From Plasmodiophora brassicae (taxonomy: Eukaryota > Endomyxa: Phytomyxea > Phytomyxea > Plasmodiophorida), in assembly GCA_036867785.1 (NCBI GenBank), contig CP145417.1, positions 558,001 to 622,000 on the forward strand: a DNA stretch of 64,000 nucleotides, read 5' to 3'. Under the pieces are notes generated by a model, which was not told where the DNA came from, made no database searches, and saw only the letters and a list, made by a program, of their open reading frames with translations. Each line of letters starts with the position of its first letter. The stretch's first letter is position 1. Below, piece after piece: positions 55,490 through 64,000 of this stretch. The translations under genes and the position numbers were made by a program.

Positions 55490-58400
55490 ATGAGGTTGTC
55501 CGCAGGCGCATTGGCGCTTTGGCATCTGCTTAGCCAGGCGGCGATCGCGCAGATCATCGTCACGGGCGATGGCGGTACCTTGCCGGCATCCGTCTACACG
55601 GATGCGGCGACGCTGTACACCTTCGTTCGTCGGGACGTGGCCGTCCTGTACAACGCGGTCGGATCCGGCACCGCCAAGGCGGCCTACGCCGCCGGCACGG
55701 GCGTCTTCGGGTGTAGCGATTCGCCCATCAGCGATTCGATGTACGCCAGCTACCCGGACCTGCAGATGGTACATGCGACCCCCATTGTGACGCCGACCCT
55801 CTTCCGAACGACTGACTGCTTCCTGACGTTCAGTTCCCGACGATCGCCACTGCTGTGGTGCCGATTTACAACGTCCCCGAATTGACGAAGCCCCTTGTCC
55901 TGACGCGCTCTGCGCTGGCCAAGATCTTCATGGGCGTTATCACGTGGTGGAACGATTCGATGATTGCGCAGACGAACCCGGGCCAGACCCTTCCCAGACA
56001 GCCAATCACGGTTGTCGTCCGGCAAGACTCCAGTGGCACGACCAACGTGTTCTCCAGCGCACTGTCTTCCTTCGATGCCTCGTTCAAGGCTCACTTCGGG
56101 GGCGCCGACCTTGTCAACTGGAACGTCACCAATCTTGTCAAAGGCGTGGGCAACCCCGGCGTCGTCGCCAACGTCCTCATGACGCCCTACACAATTGGAT
56201 GTAGGCGGGAGGTGCCCCCTCGCACACGGTCGTACTCTGATACCAAGATGTCTCATAGACAGCGTCCTGTACGACGCACAGAGCGTGGGCGTGTCCATCG
56301 CCCACATCGTCAACCTAGCTGGCATGACGGTGGCGCCGGGTACTGATGGCGTCATGCGGGCAGTGGAAGCCACAGACGGGAGCTTTGACGCGCGCATGAA
56401 TATCAATCTGGTGGACTCGAGCTCACCGGGCGCCTGGCCCATCTCCACGTTCACCTACCTGATCTTCCATACCCAGGTCGGCACCGATTGCCCGTTGAAG
56501 GACGAGGCACTGAAGTTCTGGCTGTGGTTCTACACGAGCCCAGCGGTGGCGGCTACTGCCGAAAAGTACGGGTTCGTCTCCCTGTCGACAGGTTCCCAGA
56601 GCGCGGTTCTCAACAAGCTGTATTCCTCTGTGAAATGCAACAATGTCCAGCTGGAACGGCCTCCTGTGCCCCCCACCATCGCTGGTGCCGGTGTCCAGGT
56701 TGCACAGCCCATTTTCAACATCTTCGGGCATGCGTTCGCCGAAACTGGCCCGAGTGCGATCAGGGACACCTACACCCTGGTATACTCGAAACAAATGGAT
56801 TACATTGGCGCCATCCAGCAGGTCCTTAACGGGTCCATTGCGTTCGCCGTCGTTCCGGGTGCCACCGTCCGCAAGCTATCGGCATCGGACGTCAGCCAGA
56901 TCGTATCTGTGCCATACTTTTCCATGGCGACCGTCTTGGCCTATGTGCTTCCGTCCCAGACCAGGACCCTGGCGCTGTCGGTTGACGTTATCCGGAAGAT
57001 CCTGATGGGCACCATCTGCATGTGGAACGATCCGGCTCTGGTGGCGCTGAACCCATCCATGACGCTGCCGAACCAGGCGATATCGGTGGTGATGCCGCTG
57101 GACCCGAACCACCCGTCAACCGTGAACCTTTACGGTATCCTGTACCCGAATCAGCCGCTGCAAGCGTTCACGCCTTGTAATACGATACTGGAGCCCACGT
57201 CGGCAACCGTGGAGTCGGCTCTGCTCGTCAAACCGTACTCGCTCGGCTACTTCGAGCTGGCGCAGACCACATCGGACACCTACGCCAACATCCTGTTCGA
57301 TGGGTACACGACGCCGGTGACACCTTCGAGCGCCTCGCTGACCAATTGCGCGACGTATGGTTCCACATCGGCCACGTGTTATCAACTACGGTTTCCAATG
57401 CACATTGTCGCCCGGCAGCAGTACGCGTCAGTGGCAACCAGCTCTGGGTGCCCGGATGGTCTGCGCGTCGCCCAGACGTTGGGGTGGCTCTTCAACCCAT
57501 CCATATCAGAAGCACCCATTACGCAGATGAATCTGGGATCGTACCCGTTCTCGAATTCGACAGCCGGTTCGCCGGCCGCCCAAATCACATGCGATGGAGT
57601 ATCCCTTCTGTCGCCGCCGGTTGTCACAGTTACCAATGTCTTCAAGCGCCTGCAGGTCCCGTCAGGCATCTCGGCAGCGGTTATTTCGCTAATGGTGATT
57701 GGCGTCGTATTGGCCTTCAGCGTTATGGCGTTCCAGTACTATTATCGCTCCCTGCCGTACATTCAGATGACATCGCCTCTCTTCAACAACATCATTGCTC
57801 TTGGGGCAGCCATGGGATTCGTGGCACCCGCGATCACCGCCTACCCGGCCATGAGCGACCCCGCGTTTGCACTTCAGTGCAATTTCCAGATGGTGCTCTT
57901 TTGTCTCGCGTTCACGTTGACGTATGGCGGATTGTTCGTGAAGACGTGGAGGGTATACAAGGTCAGCCAGGGTCATTGGCAGCCTGCACTTTGTACAGCT
58001 GGCTTATGGCGTCTCTGTCCTGTGTAGATATTCATCCTGCTTCGTCTGAAGACGGTGATCGTGACGAACGTGATGCTGTTGCGTCACCTGGCCATGTTTC
58101 TCCTGATTGACGTGGTCCTCCTGGGGACCTGGATGATCAAGGAGCCCATGATCATGGGCTTGCAGAACGAGCAAACGTATGTCGACCCAGCGGCTCCGAC
58201 AACGCGCACGATCACCCCTCAGGAGTCGTTCTGCTACTCACCGAACCGGTCCTCATTCCTCATTGCAATGGTCGCGTACAAGGGTGCGATCCTCATTATG
58301 GGATCCTGGATCTCCTTTCAAACATCATCTGTCGAGATCCAGGCTCTCAACGACTCCAAACTGATCGGCCTCTGCATCTACAGCTCATCTTTGATCGCCA

Positions 58401-58758
58401 TCGTAAGCCAGCGGAATATGAAATATTAACGCTCGATCTGATTCACTGAGGCGGGTAGCTGACGGGTCCGCTGATATCCTTCATCAGCGCTCAGCCGGCC
58501 GTCACCCTGCTGGCCACCTCGCTGGCCGTTTTCTTCACGCTGGCATCAACGCTGGGCATCCTTTTCGTCCCCAAGTTCATCGTCGTGAAATCGGGGCAAT
58601 CGGAGACCCACACGGTCTCCAAGAACAAAACGCCCACGCTGATGAACACCAAGCCCACCGTCGAGAACGCGTCCGGGCGCCCGTCGAGCAACACGAGGGC
58701 GGTCGTCTCCAGCAAGGCACCTGCGGTCAACGTCTCCAGCAGCGGCGCTATAATGTGA
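55490..58758 (+). CDS. Receptor 1: two PstS-like phosphate-binding domains fused to a class C 7TM receptor
   Basis: Five exons (55490-55786, 55834-56200, 56259-57961, 58028-58402, 58459-58758) with introns of 47, 58, 66 and 56 nt encode 1013 aa. A signal peptide (MRLSAGALALWHLLSQAAIA) is followed by PstS domain 1: VTGDGGTLPASVY, a GSGTA loop, FGCSDSPIS and VVVRQDSSGTTNVF, matching the bacterial PstS residues that bind phosphate. PstS-like domain 2 (about residues 350-570) keeps the fold landmarks (MGTICMWNDPALVALNPSM) but reads LDPNHPSTVNLY where domain 1 has the SGT motif. Seven hydrophobic helices follow, with the class C signatures FVKTWRVYK after TM3, YKGAILIMGSW in TM5 and GILFVPKFIV after TM7. 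The cytosolic tail is Ser/Thr/Lys-rich. There is no Cys-rich linker, as in GABA-B and Grl receptors. Confidence 0.9.
55533..56200 (+). repeat. Near-identical inverted copy of 61506-62173
   Basis: Most of exon 1, intron 1 and all of exon 2 of receptor 1 match receptor 2 in the opposite orientation, base for base, over 668 nt with no indel. By eye there are about a dozen to fifteen substitutions in the 367-nt second exon and three in the 47-nt intron. Similarity falls sharply upstream of 55533 and in the next intron. Confidence 0.85.
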
Positions 58759-58937
58759 GCAACGTGACACGACATCTGCATCGATTGCTTGGGCATCCAG
58801 GCGCGGGGGACGAATACGAATACAGGCCTCGTGTTGACCACGTTGATCATTGGCAATCGCCTGTCTGTCTCTATTCGTGATTTGTTTGCCAGGCCCAGGC
58901 AGCAGGTACCGGTCTGGACGGACAGCGGCACATCGCC

Positions 58938-61900
58938 TCACATGATGGCGCCTGTGCCACCAGAGACGTTGCGCAGCGCTGACGTGTTCAGGTTGGGCGC
59001 CCGGGACTGGCCGGTCGCCGGGCGGCCGACCGGGTGTGCCACCGTGTCCCTGGTCGTCGTCTTCTCCGTCGGCGTCGCATCCTTGTTCTTGGTGATTGTC
59101 TGAGTTTGCGACTTGCCAGACTTCACGACGATCAACTTGGGGATGAACAGGATGGCCAGCGTTGACGATAGCAGGATGAACACCGCCAGCGTCGTCGCTA
59201 GAAGCGTAATGGACGGCTGGGCGTTGATGAAGGATATCAACGGGATCGTCAGCTGCATGCAGTGCATCAGACCACGTTTGCGCATAGGCGGTCGATCCCT
59301 ACGATGGCGATCAACGACGAGCTGTAAATGCATAAACCGATCTGCTTGGAGTCGTTCAGCGCCTCGATCTCCACAGAGGAGGTCTGTAACGAGATCCACG
59401 ACCCCATGATGAGGATCGCGCCCTTGTACGCGATCACTGCGATGACGAACGAGGACCGATTCGGCGAGTAGCAGTACGCTTGTTGTGGGGTAATCGTTCG
59501 CGTTGTGGGCGCCGCCGGATCCACGTACGTCGGGTGAGTCTCAAGCGCCATGGTCATCGGCTCCTTGATCATCCAGGTCCCCAGGAGGACCACATCGACA
59601 AACAGCAGCATCGCCAGCTGCCGCAGCAGCATCATGTTCGTCACGATCACTGACTTTAACCGCAGCAGCACGAATATCTACGTTGGGCGACACGTCCCGT
59701 GTGAACATAATGGCAGGTGGCATCAAGTCAACACAATCTGACCTTGTAGACCCTCCAGGTTTTCACAAACAGGCCGCCGTACGTCAGCGTGAAGGCGACG
59801 CACAGCAGGATCATCTGGAAATTGCACTGGAAGGCAAACGCGGGATCACTCATGGCCGGATACGCGGTGACGGCGGGCGCCACGACACCCAAGGCGGCCC
59901 CAAGCGCAATAATGCTGTTGAAGAGGGGGGACGACATCTGAATGTAGGGCAGCGCCCGGTAGTGGTACTGGAAGGCCACAACGCCGATGGATGCGACCAG
60001 GCCAATGACCATGATCGCAATGACCGTGGCCGAGATGCCCGGCGATATCGTTAGACGTTGCACGACATTGGTGATGGTGACGACAGGTGGCGCCAGTATC
60101 GACACTCCATCGCACGTGATCTGGGCGGCCGGCGACTCGCTTGTACTGTTCGTGAACTGGTACGACCCCAGGTTCATCTGTGTAATGGGCGCTTCGGAGA
60201 TGGACGGGTTGAAGAGCCATCCCAGGGTCCGGGCGACGCGCTGACCATCGGGGCACCCAGCGCCGGACGCCCCTGACGTGTACTGCTGCCGGGCGACGAC
60301 ATGCATCGGGAATCGTAGCTGGTAACAAGTGGCCGACGTGGGACCATACAACGAACAGTTGGTCAGCGACGAGCTCGACGGGGCGACCGGTGTCGAGTGC
60401 CCTTCGAACAGGACGCTGGCGTAGGTGTCCGCTGTGGTCTGTTCCATCTCGAAGTATCCGAGCGAGTACGGTTTGACGAGCAGCGCCGCTTGGGCCGACG
60501 CCGATGTGGACGCCAAACTGAAATGGCAGGGCGTGAACGCCTGCAGAGGCTGATTCGGGTACAGGATACCGTAAAGGTTCACGGTCGACGGGTGGCTCGG
60601 GTCCAGCGGCATCACCACCGATATCGCCTGGTTGGGCAGCGTCATGGACGGGTTCAGCGCCACCAGAGCCGGATCGTTCCACACGCAGATGGTGCCTTTG
60701 AGGATGTTACGAATGGAGTCGACCGACAATGTCAGCGTTTTCGTCTGGGACGGCAGCGCGTAGGCGAAGATGGTCGCCATGGAGAAGTACGGCACAGATA
60801 CGATCTGGCCGGCGTCCGATGCCGATAGCTTGCGGACGGTGGCACCCGGAACGACGGCGAACGCAATGGACCCGTTAAGGACCTGCTGGATGGCGCCCAT
60901 GTAATCCGGTTGCTTCACGTATTCGAGACTGTAGGTGCCCCGGATGTCGGCAGGGCCTGTCTCGGCGAACGCATGCCCGAAGATGTTGAAGATGGACTGT
61001 GCAACCTGGACTCCGGCACCAACGATGGTGGGGGGCACAGGAGGCCATTCCAGCTGGACGTTGTTGCATTTCACAGATGTATACAGCTTGTTGAGAACGG
61101 TACTGAGAGAGCCCGTCGACAGGGTGACGAACCCGTACTTTTCGGCAGTAGCCGCCACCGCTGGGCTCGTGTAGAACCACAGCCAGAACTTCAGTGCTTC
61201 GTCCTTCAACGGGCAGTCGGTGCCGATCTGGGTATGGAAGATTAGGTAGGTGAACGTGGTGATGGGCCAGGCGCCCGGTGCGCTCGCGTCCAGGACGTTA
61301 ACGTTCATGCGCGCATCGAACACGCCGTCTGTGGCTTCCACTGCCCTCATGACGCCATCGTTACCGGGCGCCACCGTCATCCCGGCAAGGTTCACCATGT
61401 GGGCGATCGATACGCCCACGTATTGAGCGTCGTATAAGACGCTGTCTATGAAACATCTTGTCAGGCGACAGCAATGACAGCAAATGCAGACACAGCCCTG
61501 CCTACATCCAATTGTGTGGGGCGTCATGAGGACGTTGGCGACGACGCCCGGGTTGCCCACGCCTTTGATGGTGTTGGTGACGTTCCAGCTGACAAGGTCG
61601 GCGCCCCCGAAGTGAGCCTTGAACGAGGCATCGAAGGAAGACAGTGCGGTGGAGAACACGTTGGTCGTGCCACTGGAATCTTGCCGGACGACAACCGTGA
61701 TTGGCTGTCTGGGAAGGGTCTGGCCCGGGTTCGTCTGCGCAATCATCGAATCGTTCCACCACGTGATAACGCCCATGAAGATCTTGGCCAGCGCAGAGCG
61801 CGTCAGGACAAGGGGCTTCGTCAATTCGGGGACGTTGTAAATCGGCACCACCGCAGTGGCAATCGTCGGGAACTGAACGTCAGGAAGGAGTCAGTCGTTC

Positions 61901-62219
61901 GGAAGAGGGTCATCGTCACAATGTGGGTCGCGTGTACCATCTGGAGGTCCGGGTAGCTGGAGTACATCGAATCGCTGATGGGCGAATCGCTACACCCGAA
62001 GACGCCCGTGCCGGCGGCGTAGGCCGCCTTGGCGGTGCCGGATCCGACCGCGTTGTACAGGACGGCCACGTCCCGACGAACGAAGGTGTACAGCGTCGCC
62101 GCATCCGTGTAGACCGATGCCGGCAAGGTACCGCCGTCGCCCGTGACGATGATCTGCGCGATCGCCGCCTGGCGTAGGAGGTCGCATACGACCACCAATA
62201 TCGTGGCCGACAACCTCAT
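58938..62219 (-). CDS. Receptor 2: two PstS-like domains fused to a class C 7TM receptor
   Basis: Five exons (62219-61920, 61872-61506, 61445-59743, 59677-59303, 59252-58938) with introns of 47, 60, 65 and 50 nt encode 1019 aa. All five exon borders match receptor 1. The signal peptide differs (MRLSATILVVVCDLLRQAAIA), while PstS domain 1 is nearly identical and keeps GGTLP, VGSGTA, CSDSP and RQDSSGTT. Domain 2 again lacks the SGT signature (LDPSHPSTVNLY). The 7TM part has FVKTWRVYK, YKGAILIMGSW and LAILFIPKLIVV. The tail is distinct, with TQTITKNKDATPTEKTTT. The gene converges with receptor 1, leaving 179 bp between stops. Confidence 0.9.
60182..60330 (-). repeat. Tract nearly identical to 63803-63951 in receptor 3
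   Basis: These 149 nt, in the part of exon 3 that encodes the end of the second ligand-binding domain, match receptor 3 at 147 positions by eye (differences near 60193 and 60244), while the flanks are clearly more diverged. Receptor 1 is also well diverged here. Confidence 0.85.
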
Positions 62220-62536
62220 CGTGGCGAACCGCGATCCTTCACTAGCCTTGTGACTGGCGGCCCGGTCGGGCCACTGTCGCTGCCTGACCTGGAAGTATAT
62301 ACTGTAGTGCTACCCTGTACCGAGGCGCTGGGCCGAGCTGACCAATGGGTCACCTGTCGACCTCCGGGTGGTCGTTCGAGGCTCCTATGGTTCGAGTTGG
62401 TTGGCGATGGAGTGCAACCAATGCCGGGCATAACCCATTGCAGGTTGCATAGACCAACAGCTGCGTTGCCGATAGTCGACGCCCAATCCGACATCGGCGA
62501 CCGAATCCCCGCTGCGTCCAACCAAATGCACACGAT
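62220..62536 (-). promoter_or_regulatory. Intergenic region upstream of receptor 2
   Basis: These 317 bp lie between the receptor 3 stop and the receptor 2 start. Read on the minus strand, a TATATAC element lies about 75-85 nt before the start codon (62295-62301), a plausible TATA-like site. It shows no clear similarity to the sequence upstream of receptor 1. Confidence 0.35.
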
Positions 62537-64000
62537 TCATTGCAGCGGTGGCGCATGGGGCACCTGGCCGATGTCGGCGACGCGGTACTTTCTGTGCCAC
62601 CAGAACTGTGGTGAATCGTGGCTGGGCCTGATCGGACTGGCCGGCGGTCGGGACGGAGTCGCAGGGCCGGTGGGCGTCTCCCGGGTGGCTCCCATGCCCG
62701 TCGACGTCAGCTTGTCTCTGTTCTTGGAGATCGTGTGCGTTTCCGACTCGCCGGAGCGTACGACGATGAGTTTGGGGATGAACAGGATGCCCAGCGTCGA
62801 CGCCAGCGTGAAGAAAGCGGCCAGCGTAGTGGCGAGCAGGGTGACAGCCGGCGGAGCATTGCTGAAGGTTATCATCGGCATTGTAAGCTGTAACAGGCGC
62901 GAATCAGAGCATGCTGGCATACGTGCTGGCGTGGCCTGACGATGGCAATCAACAGGGCGCTATAGATGCACATGCCGATCTGTTTGGAGTCGTTCAGGGC
63001 CTGGATCTCGACGGACGAGGTCTGGAACGACACCCAGGACCCCATGATGAGGATGGCGCCCTTGTAGACGACCAGCACGAAGATGAATGACGACCGGTGC
63101 CGCGAGTTGCAGAATGCTTCCTGTGGGGTAATCATACGCGACGCCGGTGCCGCCGGATCCGCGTACGATTGCCCATCCTGCAGAGCCATGGACATGGGGT
63201 CCATGATCATCCACGCCCCCAGCACCACCACATCAACCAGCAGAAGCAGGGCGAGATGACGCAACAGCATGACGTTCGTCACAATCACCGTCTTCAGGCG
63301 AAGCAGGACGAATATCTGCAAAGGACATGAATACCGCTTCAGTCGGCATCGAAAGCGTCGAACCTTATAGACCCTCCAGGTCTTGACAAACAGGCCACCA
63401 TACGCCAACGTGAACGCAATGCAGAACAGTACCATTTGGAAGTTGCACTGAAGCCCAAACGCGGGATCATCCATGGCGGGGTACGCTGTGATGGCGGGCG
63501 CCACGAACCCCAAGGCGGCCCCAAGTGCAATGATGCTGTTGAAGAGCGGAGATGACATCTGAATGTACGGCAGGGATCGATAATGGTACTGGAACGTTAG
63601 AACGCCGACGGCCAGGGCTAGCCCAACGGCCATGATTGCGATAACGGCGGCAGATATGCCGGCAGGGACCGGAAGGCGCTGGAAGACATTGGAGACTGCG
63701 ACGACCGGTGGCGCCAGGATGGACACCCCGTCGCATGTGATCTGGGCGGCCGGCGAATCGGCTGTCGTGTTGGCGAGCCGGTACGCCCCCAGGTTCATCT
63801 GCGTAATGGGCGCGTCGGAGATGGACGGGTTGAAGAGCCATCCCAGGGTCCGGGCGACGCGCTGTCCATCGGGGCACCCAGCGCCGGACGCCCCTGACGT
63901 GTACTGCTGCCGGGCGACGACATGCATCGGGAATCGTAGCTGGTAACAAGTAGGCGATGCGGATCCATGCAACGTACAGTTGGTCAGCGACGAGCTCGAT
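62537..64000 (-). CDS. Receptor 3 (3' part): PstS-like domain and class C 7TM receptor
   Basis: The gene enters from beyond the right edge. Exon parts are 64000-63364, 63315-62941 and 62887-62537, with introns of 48 and 53 nt at the same places as in receptors 1 and 2. Visible are the end of the second ligand-binding domain (RVARTLGWLFNPSISDAPIT), seven hydrophobic helices, FVKTWRVYK, YKGAILIMGSW and GILFIPKLIVV. The tail differs from the other two: after KSG-like RSGESETHTISKNRD it is Pro-rich and ends PHAPPLQ. It is the same strand as receptor 2, head to tail with it. Confidence 0.88.

Noticed and set aside
55490-56200. Bacterial contamination as the source of the PstS sequence
   Set aside because: The PstS part contains two spliceosomal introns and joins in frame to a eukaryotic 7TM domain in both complete copies, with matching codon use.
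59846-60682. 278-codon minus-strand ORF overlapping receptor 2
   Set aside because: It is an out-of-frame reading of exon 3 of receptor 2. The receptor frame is conserved in three paralogues and this one is not.
1-64000. tRNA, rRNA, CRISPR arrays, transposons and operon-type ribosome binding sites
   Set aside because: No cloverleaf, rRNA core, regular short-spacer repeat, transposase or reverse transcriptase frame was noticed on either strand. The gene structure is eukaryotic. A tRNA could be missed by eye.

Overview
The window is nuclear DNA from a eukaryote with a compact, intron-rich genome. Nearly every gene is broken by GT-AG introns of about 45-66 nt, intergenic gaps are often 40-500 bp, and codon third positions are GC-rich. 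Two flagellar/basal-body genes (CFAP299-like, SSNA1) show a flagellated stage. Class C seven-transmembrane receptors, TBC-TLDc, KCTD and secreted CAP-type proteins fit a protist. My best guess is a plasmodiophorid-like rhizarian, but this is inference and no marker gene proves it.

Layout. 1-11 kb: 3' end of a cyclic-nucleotide-type K+ channel, a small unknown ORF, an RsmH/METTL15-type rRNA methyltransferase, a Peter Pan/SSF1 ribosome-biogenesis protein, a full-length TPX2 spindle protein containing a 25-nt intron, a TFIIIC subunit-6-like protein, a TBC-TLDc Rab-GAP-like protein and a two-TM protein. 11-25 kb: puromycin-sensitive-type M1 aminopeptidase, an unresolved gene, VPS15 (PI3K regulatory kinase) and a CLC chloride channel/transporter. 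25-43 kb: NT-C2 coiled-coil protein, ZGRF1-like DNA helicase, SSNA1, long-chain acyl-CoA synthetase, FYVE protein, BTB protein, CFAP299 and a KCTD protein. 43-55 kb: S10 carboxypeptidase, secreted CAP-domain protein, tripeptidyl peptidase II, stand-alone dihydroneopterin aldolase and a secreted Pro/Ser/Thr-rich protein.

55-64 kb is the most unusual part: three paralogous receptors, two complete (1013 and 1019 aa) and one cut by the window edge. Each complete copy has a signal peptide, two tandem domains of the bacterial PstS phosphate-binding type, and a class C (GABA-B/Grl-like) seven-helix bundle with a polar tail. In the first PstS domain the residues that coordinate phosphate in bacterial PstS are conserved; in the second they are largely lost. 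The simplest reading is a surface receptor family that senses phosphate or a similar oxyanion. The copies carry long near-identical tracts, which suggests recent duplication or gene conversion.

Shared themes are endosomal/membrane signalling (VPS15 makes PI3P, the FYVE protein may read it, TBC-TLDc regulates vesicle traffic), peptide turnover (M1 aminopeptidase and TPP2 both act downstream of the proteasome), and flagella and spindle. Exon borders below were set by eye from reading frame, GT-AG sites and family conservation. They need RNA evidence, and multi-exon genes are reported as whole spans.
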